Shown here one piece after another: positions 57,168 to 64,000 of a stretch of 64,000 nucleotides of DNA (the first letter of the stretch is position 1; each line of letters opens with the position of its first letter). This DNA is from Aquimarina sp. RZ0 (lineage in GTDB: Bacteria; Bacteroidota; Bacteroidia; Flavobacteriales; Flavobacteriaceae), in assembly GCF_008370685.1 (NCBI RefSeq), contig NZ_VTZU01000025.1, positions 1 through 64,000 of the forward strand, written 5' to 3'. The position numbers and the translations under genes were made by a program. The notes under the pieces were generated by a model. That model saw only the letters and a list, made by a program, of their open reading frames with translations. It ran no database searches and was not told the DNA's origin.

Positions 57168-58547
57168 ATGTTGCATCAATACACAAAAGAGTTTAGGTAT
57201 AATCTTAAGTTAGCTGCTCCGGTAATGTTGGGAATGTTAGGGCATACTTTTGTAGGATTGATAGATAATGTTATGGTTGGGCAATTGGGAACAGCAGAAT
57301 TGGCAGCAGTATCTCTGGGGAACAGTTTTATGTTTATCGCGATGTCTCTGGGTATTGGGTTCTCTATGGCAATCACGCCTTTGGTAGCAGAAGCGGATGG
57401 AGAAAATAATTTTACTAGTGGTAAATCAATCTTTAAACACGGTTTTCTTTTGTGTACAGTCCTTGGCGTACTATTGTTTATAGGGGTAGTGTTTGCCAGA
57501 CCTCTTATGTATCTAATGAAGCAGCCTACAGAGGTTGTAGCATTGGCAATACCCTATCTGGATCTGGTGGCAGTCTCATTAATCCCTCTAATAGGTTTTC
57601 AGGCACTAAAACAATTTTCTGATGGGTTGTCAATGACCAAATACCCAATGTATGCTACTCTAATAGCTAATGTTGTCAACGTAGTTTTAAATTATCTATT
57701 AATTTTTGGAAAATTTGGTTTTCCTGAGATGGGTATTGTGGGAGCGGCAGTAGGAACATTGGTCTCCAGACTAATAATGGTTATTTTTTTATGGATATTG
57801 CTAAAAAGCAAAGAAAAATCTAAAGCATATCTGTCATCTATCAAATTTTTTATTTTAGAAAATAAAATGTTTAAAAAAATAGTCTTGTTAGGTTTTCCCT
57901 CTGCCTTACAAATGTTTTTTGAAGTAGGTATTTTTACCGCAGCAATTTGGCTATCGGGGATTTTGGGTAAAAACCCACAGGCAGCTAATCAAATAGCACT
58001 AAACCTTGCTTCTATGACATTTATGGTAGCTATGGGGCTAAGTGTAACAGCAATGGTGAGAGTAGGAAACCAAAAAGGACTCCAGCAGTTTAAAGAATTA
58101 AGGAGAATAGCATTTTCGATTTTTTTGTTGACACTCCTGATAGAAGTAGCATTTGCTTTACTTTTTATAGTTTTTAATACAGTGCTACCACAGATTTATC
58201 TTGATGTAAATGATCTGGAAAATTTATCGGATACTAATGAAGTTATTGGTATCGCTGCCCGACTTCTGATAATTGCAGCATTATTTCAGATATCAGACGG
58301 AATTCAAGTAGTAGTTTTGGGAGCTCTTAGAGGTTTACAGGATGTAAAAATTCCTACAGTTGTTACGTTTATTGCCTATTGGATTGTTGGTTTTCCTATT
58401 AGTTATTATTTAGGATTGTATACAGAATATAAAAATTCGGGCATTTGGATTGGATTATTAGCAGGATTATCAGTGTCTGCAATACTGTTATCTATGAGGT
58501 TCAACTATTTGAGTAAAGATTTAATATCCAGAAAAGGAAATTTATAA
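57168..58547 (+). CDS. MATE-family multidrug exporter (NorM-like)
   Basis: A 459-aa, twelve-helix antiporter that expels organic cations or drugs in exchange for Na+ or H+. The start is set at ATG 57168; an upstream in-frame TTG lies in the promoter box. Typical features include the N-terminal LAAPVMLGMLGHTFVGLIDNV-type helix 1 (spread over about 12-32), GQLGTAELAAVSLG, and the matching second half with FPSALQMFFEVG and a C-terminal GALRGLQDVKIPT motif. Two six-helix halves are clear. Substrates unknown; no link to the cellulase locus is evident. Confidence 0.93.
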   Translation: MLHQYTKEFRYNLKLAAPVMLGMLGHTFVGLIDNVMVGQLGTAELAAVSLGNSFMFIAMSLGIGFSMAITPLVAEADGENNFTSGKSIFKHGFLLCTVLGVLLFIGVVFARPLMYLMKQPTEVVALAIPYLDLVAVSLIPLIGFQALKQFSDGLSMTKYPMYATLIANVVNVVLNYLLIFGKFGFPEMGIVGAAVGTLVSRLIMVIFLWILLKSKEKSKAYLSSIKFFILENKMFKKIVLLGFPSALQMFFEVGIFTAAIWLSGILGKNPQAANQIALNLASMTFMVAMGLSVTAMVRVGNQKGLQQFKELRRIAFSIFLLTLLIEVAFALLFIVFNTVLPQIYLDVNDLENLSDTNEVIGIAARLLIIAALFQISDGIQVVVLGALRGLQDVKIPTVVTFIAYWIVGFPISYYLGLYTEYKNSGIWIGLLAGLSVSAILLSMRFNYLSKDLISRKGNL

Positions 58548-58700
58548 AAATTTTAATAATCTCTTTTTAAGATTTGCAATATAGAAAGTTTTACATCGTT
58601 TCTTTTTTTGGATTAGTTTTTGTTACTTTCCAAAAGTATATTTTGTATTAATATATATTTAACTATATTTCAACATAATTACCAACACAAAAGAAAAGAG

Positions 58701-59774
58701 ATGCGAAGCCCAAAATCTAACCTTTACTTTTTGCTTATTTTATTTTTAGTGATCGCTAATAATAATGTGAGTCAAGCTCAAAATTTAATTCCTAATCCAA
58801 GTTTTGAAACTACAAATGCTGCAGTAAAAAAACTAAAGCATGAGATGAGAAACTTTGGTATTATAGCTAATTGGAAATCATTAACCAATACGCCGGATGC
58901 ACATCACCCTGCTGTCAATGAGGTGAATTTTGCTCATAAGGCACCAGGTTTTTTAAAACAATTTGGTCCTCAAGAACCTAGAACAGGGGAAGGAAAAGTT
59001 GGGTTATATGTAACCAATAATAATTCTAAAGAATCTATTACAGCTAAATTAATAACACCATTAAAAGCAGGGAAATATTATTATTTTCATATGTATGTAT
59101 CTTTAGGAGAAGGTTTGTCTAACTCCTGTACTTCTTCTATAGGATCTTATTTTACAGCAAGAGTACCCAGAATTACAGAGACATCAACATATAAATTACA
59201 TATTAAATCTTCTGAAATGGTTTGTGATACTCAGGAGTGGACTAAAGTATGTGGAGTGTATAAAGCAAAAGGGACAGAGAAATATGTCTCTCTTGGATAT
59301 TTTTCTGATAGTGCTAACGGTAAATCTTTAAAAGGAGGAGATTTTAGTGATGCATATTATTATATAGATGATGTAGAATTAAGAGAAATGAAAGATATAC
59401 AGAATCTAAATGTTAATGATATCTGTAATATGGCATTAGATTTTTCTGATATAGAATACCTGATTGGAGAAAGTGAGGTATATGAAGAAATAAAGACAGC
59501 TTTAGACTCGTATCTGCAATACCTCAAAATATTTGATGTAAATAGTATTAAGATTATTGGACATGCAAATGATTCTGAAATAGAATTTGAGAACGAAATT
59601 TTGTCTGCCGCGCGTGCAGGTTTTGTGAAAACTTACCTTGTAGAAAATGGTGTAGATGAATCGTTGATAGAGTTTATGGGAGTAAGTAATACTCAACCAA
59701 GAGAAGAAGAAGGAATTGATCCTGCAGAACTAGGATCAAATGCCAGAGTACAGATTATTATAGAATCAAAATAA
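58701..59774 (+). CDS. secreted protein with a C-terminal OmpA-like domain
   Basis: A 357-aa protein from ATG 58701 (purine-rich AAAAGAG just before it; the reading from 58620 would add 27 residues ahead of a good signal peptide). The signal peptide ends near VSQAQ. The middle part (about 25-240) starts NLIPNPSFE and contains CTSS, VCDTQEWTKVCG and YYIDDVEL, resembling a carbohydrate-binding-like jelly roll often found before OmpA domains in Bacteroidota. The C-terminal about 100 residues (IKIIGHANDSE to NARVQIIIE) match a diverged OmpA/MotB peptidoglycan-associating fold. It may link the envelope to an external ligand. Followed by a strong palindromic terminator. Confidence 0.75.
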   Translation: MRSPKSNLYFLLILFLVIANNNVSQAQNLIPNPSFETTNAAVKKLKHEMRNFGIIANWKSLTNTPDAHHPAVNEVNFAHKAPGFLKQFGPQEPRTGEGKVGLYVTNNNSKESITAKLITPLKAGKYYYFHMYVSLGEGLSNSCTSSIGSYFTARVPRITETSTYKLHIKSSEMVCDTQEWTKVCGVYKAKGTEKYVSLGYFSDSANGKSLKGGDFSDAYYYIDDVELREMKDIQNLNVNDICNMALDFSDIEYLIGESEVYEEIKTALDSYLQYLKIFDVNSIKIIGHANDSEIEFENEILSAARAGFVKTYLVENGVDESLIEFMGVSNTQPREEEGIDPAELGSNARVQIIIESK

Positions 59775-59784
59775 AGTCTTAATA

Positions 59785-59840
59785 AACAAACACAAAAAGA
59801 GGTAAATTTTATTTAAAATTTACCTCTTTTTGTGTTTGTT
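59785..59840 (+). terminator. 26-bp perfect hairpin terminator
   Basis: Arms at 59785-59810 and 59815-59840 are exact reverse complements with a 4-base loop; the distal arm includes T5. It ends the OmpA-like gene transcript and can act in both directions. Confidence 0.85.
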
Positions 59841-59859
59841 ATTTTGATTTGAAACTTCG

Positions 59860-59867
59860 TAGCTTTG
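59860..59867 (+). promoter_or_regulatory. TTTG-N21-TAnnTTTG promoter for the 75-aa gene
   Basis: TAGCTTTG at 59860-59867 has a TTTG 21 bp upstream (59835-59838, inside the terminator arm). This matches both parts of the Bacteroidota housekeeping promoter and predicts a start of transcription near 59874. Confidence 0.55.
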
Positions 59868-59889
59868 TTATCTAATTTTAAAAAAAACT

Positions 59890-60117
59890 ATGGGGTTCCC
59901 AAAATTTCTATTAGGTGATAATACAGATCACCCAGATTCAATCTTTATAATTCATACAGAGTTCCCCAGATTTATTATAAATCTGGAGAATGACGAAGTA
60001 GAATGGTTAGAAGAATTTGATAAGGAAGATAAAAGTGAATTAGAGAGCGAAGCAGAAAGTTTGATCCAGGCGGCGAATGATTTTTATGATCGGGAAATTG
60101 AGCGTTATGATGGATGA
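59890..60117 (+). CDS. small acidic protein, hypothetical
   Basis: A 75-aa, strongly acidic protein (MGFPKFLLGDNTDHPDSIF at the N-terminus, Glu/Asp-rich helix at 38-75). No signal or membrane segment. I do not recognise a named family, though the pattern of a short FPKFLLGDNTD-like start and an acidic C-terminus looks like a conserved flavobacterial hypothetical. A full promoter precedes it and the codon use looks normal, so I regard it as real. Function unknown. Confidence 0.65.
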   Translation: MGFPKFLLGDNTDHPDSIFIIHTEFPRFIINLENDEVEWLEEFDKEDKSELESEAESLIQAANDFYDREIERYDG

Positions 60118-60142
60118 TACGCAACCTGTTATACCATTTTCG

Positions 60143-60279
60143 CTTTAAAATTACCCAAATAAAATACAGTTGTTTTTTCTTTAGGCAAAAAAGAAAAGTT
60201 CAGTATAGCCTAAGCTACAGTTAATTTTTATTTTAAAGCATAAGGGGAAAAGAACAAATTTTAGGGGGTAATTTTAAGG
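60143..60279. repeat. palindromic MITE-like element, CTTTAAAATTACCC ends
   Basis: A 137-bp element with near-perfect terminal inverted repeats (CTTTAAAATTACCC at 60143-60156; GGGTAATTTTAAGG at 60266-60279). Its interior follows that of the 162-bp family (C-T-T-T-A-x-G-C-A-A-A, then TATAGCCTAAGCTACAGTT at 60204-60222) although the ends are different. No ORF. Confidence 0.7.
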
Positions 60280-60329
60280 TAGAAATTATTTAATTATTTT
60301 AATGTTCAAGAAATACTTATTGTTTTTTT

Positions 60330-60896
60330 ATGGAAGAATTAATACAATTAGACAAAGATCTGTTTATATATCTTAATAATCTGGGGACACCTTTTTGGGA
60401 TGATTTCTGGTTATTTGTGACTGAAAAAATTAATCAAGCGCCTCTAGTTTTGATTCTATTATATTTTTTTCATAAATATTTTGGAGTTAAAGGGACAGTT
60501 ATTACAATTATTACAATAGCATTATTAATAACAGTATCTGATCAATTATCTAATCTTTTTAAGAACGTGTTATTTATGCGACCAAGACCTTGCCAGTTAG
60601 AAGGTGTCGGTGAATTTACCAGATTTATAGCAGAACGATGTGGGCGTCACGGGTATTTTTCTGCCCACGCATCAACATCTATGGGAGTTGCATTTTTTAC
60701 TGGATTAGCATTGCAGAAAAAATTAAAATATATTTTCCCGTTTATGGTGCTTTGGTCTATTGTATTTAGCTATAGCAGAATTTATATAGGTGTTCACTAT
60801 CCAGGTGATATTATTACAGGGATGATTATTGGTATTTTATTAGGAGTAGGAACCTATAAATTGCATAGCTTTTTGATTGCAAAGTATAACAAGTAA
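60330..60896 (+). CDS. PAP2-superfamily phosphatase
   Basis: A 188-aa membrane phosphatase. Motifs: KNVLFMRPRP (first motif region, about residues 75-84), YFSAHASTSMG (the PSGH-type motif, with SAH instead of SGH) and SRIYIGVHYPGD carrying the catalytic His and supporting Asp. Five or six transmembrane helices. Such proteins dephosphorylate undecaprenyl diphosphate or other lipid phosphates. The Ala in SAH is a common conservative change in this phylum. It converges with the expansin-like gene, 28 bp apart. Confidence 0.88.
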   Translation: MEELIQLDKDLFIYLNNLGTPFWDDFWLFVTEKINQAPLVLILLYFFHKYFGVKGTVITIITIALLITVSDQLSNLFKNVLFMRPRPCQLEGVGEFTRFIAERCGRHGYFSAHASTSMGVAFFTGLALQKKLKYIFPFMVLWSIVFSYSRIYIGVHYPGDIITGMIIGILLGVGTYKLHSFLIAKYNK

Positions 60897-60924
60897 TTAT
60901 AGCTATATTTTAGTTTGAAACTTC

Positions 60925-61842
60925 TTATTGTTTAATCATTTTTACTGTTTTTTTGTTCTCAACTAAAATATAATAAATCCCTTTGGGAAAGGAAGAAACA
61001 TCTATTCTTTTAGCAGTACCCTGGCGTAGCGTTTTGCCAGAGTTATTAAAGAGTTTCCAGGGGGTAGTATTTTTTGTAGTAATATTTATAATTCCGGATG
61101 TAGGGTTAGGGAAAAGAGTAGTTGTCAAGGCTTCTGTTAAGGCTTCATTACACTCGGCAGGAGTAGAAAATTGAAGTCCTGTATCAAAATCTTGAGCGAG
61201 GTTTAGTTCAATATTTTCAAAAATAAGTTCTTCGTTTAATACAGAAGTTATTCTCAAATTCATAGGAGAAGGAATGCCAGAAGTTTCTATAAAAAAGTTG
61301 AATAATTCTCTATTGATAGCTTTCCAGCTGGTGTCTGGGTTTTGATATTCCATTTTGGCAATTGCATGGTTGATATCTCTAAATTGAATAGCTGTCCAAA
61401 ACTGACTAGAGCCTTCTTTAAAATTAATTTTAATAGATGGAGAATTTGTATTTTCTGTACAAGGAACAAATTTCCAGGATATAGGTACTCTACCATCAAT
61501 TACATCAGCAATCATTGCAAAGGCTTCCTGAGTCATATCTACATCTCCAGAAGCACACTCAGGACATCTGTCTACAACTTTTAGGGTGACACTACCTCTG
61601 GCTCCAGTAACTTCGATGCAAGCTCCACAAGCAGTACTGCCATCATAATCAAAGTTATTCAATGCGCAATGCAAAAAATCCCCGGTGACAACAGGCAGAG
61701 AACAATTACCAAAAGTACCACCGGCTACACCTCCATAGTATGTACCCTCACCAGTATGTATGGTATTATTACATTCTTGAGAAGAAATTTTGAAAAAAGA
61801 GATAAATAATAATATAAATAAGTAGTAGTTCTTTGATTTCAT
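60925..61842 (-). CDS. expansin-like protein with T9SS signal
   Basis: A 305-aa secreted protein. Signal peptide (1-20, KISSQ/E); a six-stranded double-psi barrel domain (about 22-125) with STACGACIEV, LKVVDRCPECASGDVDMTQEAF and the conserved Asp of the bacterial expansin active cleft; a CBM63-like second domain (about 130-215) with exposed aromatics (FWTAIQF and TSWKAINRELFNFF); then a T9SS sorting domain (about 240-305, LFPNPTSGIINI to YYILVENKK). Expansins loosen cellulose without hydrolysis. Presence 4 kb from the GH9 gene, on the opposite strand, suggests it serves the same cellulose attack. T9SS export of an expansin is unusual. Confidence 0.88.
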   Translation of the reverse strand: MKSKNYYLFILLFISFFKISSQECNNTIHTGEGTYYGGVAGGTFGNCSLPVVTGDFLHCALNNFDYDGSTACGACIEVTGARGSVTLKVVDRCPECASGDVDMTQEAFAMIADVIDGRVPISWKFVPCTENTNSPSIKINFKEGSSQFWTAIQFRDINHAIAKMEYQNPDTSWKAINRELFNFFIETSGIPSPMNLRITSVLNEELIFENIELNLAQDFDTGLQFSTPAECNEALTEALTTTLFPNPTSGIINITTKNTTPWKLFNNSGKTLRQGTAKRIDVSSFPKGIYYILVENKKTVKMIKQ

Positions 61843-61976
61843 GATAGATTTTTTAACCCAGTTTAGATTTTTATATAAGATAATTAGTGTTGTCCTAAAT
61901 ATACGTTGGATTAAAGAAATTAGTATACACTCTATATAATTTAATAATTTCTTGTAATTTTTAACAGATAATTAGT

Positions 61977-61992
61977 TGGCATAAAACTTGAC
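61977..61992 (+). promoter_or_regulatory. possible sigma-54-like site before the VIT gene
   Basis: TGGCATAAAACTTGAC has the GG of a sigma-54 -24 element in the right spacing, but the -12 reads TTGA rather than TTGC. The distance to the ATG (36 bp) equals that at grpE. Weak evidence on its own. Confidence 0.25.
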
Positions 61993-62027
61993 TACATCAT
62001 TATCAAACTTCAGTAAATCAAAAACAT

Positions 62028-64000
62028 ATGAAAAAAATATATACTTGTATTTTGTCTGTATTACTATCATTTTTAACATATGCTCAGGATATTCCTATAT
62101 TGAAAGTATCAGATACACCAGTTGGATTATCTTCATTAGATATAAACGTAGCAGTAATAGGGAATATAGCAACCACCACATATGATATGCTTTTTTATAA
62201 CCCTTCCAATAGTATTTTAGAAGGAGAATTATCATTTCCCTTAGGAGAAGGTCATGAGGTCTCTCGTTTTGCTTTAGATGTTAATGGGAAGCTTAGAGAA
62301 GCAGTAATTGTAGAAAAAGAGTTAGGTAGAATTGCTTTTGAAGGCGTGGTAAGAAGAGGTGTTGATCCGGCTTTATTGGAAAAAGGAAGCGGTAATAACT
62401 ATAAAGCTCGTATTTATCCAATTCCGGCAAATGGATATAAAAGAATTGTGTTGGCATATGAGCAAGAGTTGATTTATACAGCTGAATCACACTATTATAA
62501 TCTACCACTAAGTTTTAGTAATAAATTAAGTCACTTCTCATTAAATATGGTGGTTTTTGATCAAAAAAGTAAACCAATAATCGAGAAAGGTAACATATCA
62601 GGGTTAGAATTTTCTAATTGGAAACAAAATTATACAACAGCGATAACTAAAAAGAACTACATACCTAATAAGAATGTACTCATCAAAATACCGATATCGT
62701 TAGCCACAGAAAAAATAATTACCTCTGATAATTATTTTTATCTATATAAAACGGTAAAACCAGAAAATAGAAAAAGAGAAAAATCTGATCAGGTCACAAT
62801 ATACTGGGATATATCTTTATCTATGAAAAATAGAAATCTACAAAAGGAGTTAGATTTTTTGGACACTTATTTTTTATATGAACAAGATATAGATGTCAAT
62901 TTTATAACATTTAGTAATAGTAAATTATCCGAAAAACTTTTTAGCATCAAAAATGGTAACTGGAAATTATTGAAAGAAACGATAGCACTGTTAGTGTATG
63001 ATGGAGGTACTTCTTATGCATCAATTTTTAGTGAGAAAAAAACAGCGGATAGTATCTTTTTATTTTCTGATGGTATGATCAGTTTAGATATGGTAAAGAT
63101 ACCAGACTACTGTCCCGTTTTTATAATAAATAGTACTGCCAGAGCAAATCATCAAACATTAAAAAATAAGGCAGAACAAACGAATGGTGCGTATATTAAC
63201 TTACAGACAAAATCCATTGTGGATGCCATGAATAATATCATGTATGAACCGTTCAGATTTTTAGGGTACACCTCCAAAACTAACCAAGGAGAAATATACC
63301 CCAATATGCCAGTGAGTTTGTCACATGATTTTTCTATATCAGGAAAATATTTTACTGAGGGAGAGATTCTAGAATTAAATTTTGGATATGGAAATGATGT
63401 TACGCAATGTATATCAGTAAAAATAGATGTTCATCAAGAAAAAAGTGTAGATATAAGAAGAATTTGGGCACAGAAAAAATTAAATTTTTTACAAAAAGAT
63501 GTAGAGAATCATAAAAACCAGATTACAGCTCTTGGAAAAACGTATGGTTTAGTCACGGACTATACCTCTTTAATTGTTCTGGAAGATGTACGAGATTATA
63601 TCGCCTATCAGATACCTCCTCCAGAAGAATTGTTAGAAGAATATAATAGAATTCTGGCATCAAAAGATGATAAGGTAGATGCCAGTATAAGATTTCAGAA
63701 TACTATAGAAGAATCTGTTGAAAAAACTATGATCGAGCAAGAGTTTGAAATCGTACAAGAAGAAAAAATAGTAGCAGCACCTATGTTAAGGTCAGTTGAA
63801 AATGATCTGGAAGAAATAATAGAAGTTGAAGAAATACTCGATATAGCAGATGAAGAAGAACTCTTATTTGTACCATTTTCTTTAATAGAACAGGTACCTG
63901 TTTTTCCTGGCTGTGAAGAGAATATAAGTAATGACCAGAAAAAACAATGTTTTTCTGAAAAAGTTGGAAATATGGTCTCAGAAAATTTTAACGCTGATTT
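62028..64000 (+). CDS. VIT/VWA-domain protein with TonB-like C-terminal region (partial)
   Basis: Open from ATG 62028 to the window edge (657 codons, no stop), so the 3' end is missing. Signal peptide MKKIYTCILSVLLSFLTYAQ; a VIT (inter-alpha-trypsin N-terminal) domain (about 25-150, FPLGEGHEVSRFALDVNGK); a von Willebrand A-like domain (about 260-400) with a MIDAS DISLSM (DxSxS) motif; a linker rich in Glu. The last visible residues (VPVFPGCEENISNDQKKQCF) look like the run-in to a TonB C-terminal domain, a style common in Bacteroidota. Function unknown; VIT/VWA pairs usually serve adhesion or protein complexes at the surface. Confidence 0.75.
   Translation, partial: MKKIYTCILSVLLSFLTYAQDIPILKVSDTPVGLSSLDINVAVIGNIATTTYDMLFYNPSNSILEGELSFPLGEGHEVSRFALDVNGKLREAVIVEKELGRIAFEGVVRRGVDPALLEKGSGNNYKARIYPIPANGYKRIVLAYEQELIYTAESHYYNLPLSFSNKLSHFSLNMVVFDQKSKPIIEKGNISGLEFSNWKQNYTTAITKKNYIPNKNVLIKIPISLATEKIITSDNYFYLYKTVKPENRKREKSDQVTIYWDISLSMKNRNLQKELDFLDTYFLYEQDIDVNFITFSNSKLSEKLFSIKNGNWKLLKETIALLVYDGGTSYASIFSEKKTADSIFLFSDGMISLDMVKIPDYCPVFIINSTARANHQTLKNKAEQTNGAYINLQTKSIVDAMNNIMYEPFRFLGYTSKTNQGEIYPNMPVSLSHDFSISGKYFTEGEILELNFGYGNDVTQCISVKIDVHQEKSVDIRRIWAQKKLNFLQKDVENHKNQITALGKTYGLVTDYTSLIVLEDVRDYIAYQIPPPEELLEEYNRILASKDDKVDASIRFQNTIEESVEKTMIEQEFEIVQEEKIVAAPMLRSVENDLEEIIEVEEILDIADEEELLFVPFSLIEQVPVFPGCEENISNDQKKQCFSEKVGNMVSENFNAD

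Noticed and set aside
58620..58700. Upstream extension of the OmpA-like protein
   Set aside because: It would precede a good signal peptide and begins with a non-ATG codon; ATG 58701 has a purine-rich stretch before it.
28115..61842. Lytic polysaccharide monooxygenase (AA10) as partner of the cytochrome
   Set aside because: I found no protein with a mature N-terminal His and AA10-type sequence in the window; a partner would have to be elsewhere.

Overview
The window looks like chromosomal DNA of a marine, low-GC member of the Flavobacteriia (Bacteroidota). The signs are an AT-rich genome, TAnnTTTG promoter boxes in place of E. coli-type -10 boxes, C-terminal type IX secretion (T9SS) sorting domains, an MnmD-type tRNA methyltransferase, and a two-zinc-motif DnaJ. 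An Aquimarina-like genus is plausible but cannot be proved from the sequence alone. I see no rRNA, tRNA, CRISPR array, integrase or transposase gene.

Layout. Positions 1-5,060 hold a serine hydrolase, an orphan P-II protein, a CrcB fluoride channel and a SRPBCC/GyrI-like protein, separated by several palindromic, MITE-like intergenic elements. Positions 5,089-25,789 are mostly housekeeping and envelope genes: dipeptidyl peptidase III, a TPR histidine kinase, a MazG-like pyrophosphohydrolase, ilvE, DUF4920-mnmD, a TIGR01777 oxidoreductase, YceI, grpE-dnaJ (with a sigma-54-like promoter), an ABC-2 exporter with an MscS channel, a beta-barrel gene joined to a sigma-54 activator that lacks an HTH domain, PPK2 and an M28 peptidase. 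Positions 25,790-28,114 are a 2.3-kb gene-free stretch with one MITE copy and a decayed copy of a GH9 gene start.

Positions 28,115-56,789 are the notable part: a one-strand locus of six very large secreted proteins, all with T9SS sorting domains and mostly separated by strong intrinsic terminators. They are (1) a 2,337-aa GH9-CBM3-PKD-GH48 double cellulase, built like Caldicellulosiruptor CelA but with PKD and unnamed modules replacing the internal CBM3s; (2) a GH5 endoglucanase; (3) a 2,319-aa protein with two beta-propellers, two haem c motifs, a CBM3 and PKDs; (4) a GH5 mannanase-like enzyme with two CBM3s; (5) a DUF5060 glycoside-hydrolase-like protein; (6) a GH9-CBM3 cellulase. An expansin-like protein with a sorting domain lies 4 kb downstream (60,925-61,842, minus). 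Two unnamed modules are shared among proteins 1, 2, 3 and 5: module A, about 130 aa and aromatic-rich, and module B/C, about 105 aa. There is no SusC/SusD pair and no LPMO in the window, so this is not an ordinary polysaccharide utilisation locus.

Together the locus reads as a free-enzyme, surface- or medium-exposed system for crystalline cellulose and associated mannan: processive GH9 and GH48 activities in one chain, endo-acting GH5 and GH9, a loosening expansin, and a cellulose-targeted cytochrome that suggests a redox step. The rest of the window (57,168-64,000) holds a MATE exporter, an OmpA-like protein, a PAP2 phosphatase and the start of a VIT/VWA protein that runs off the end.
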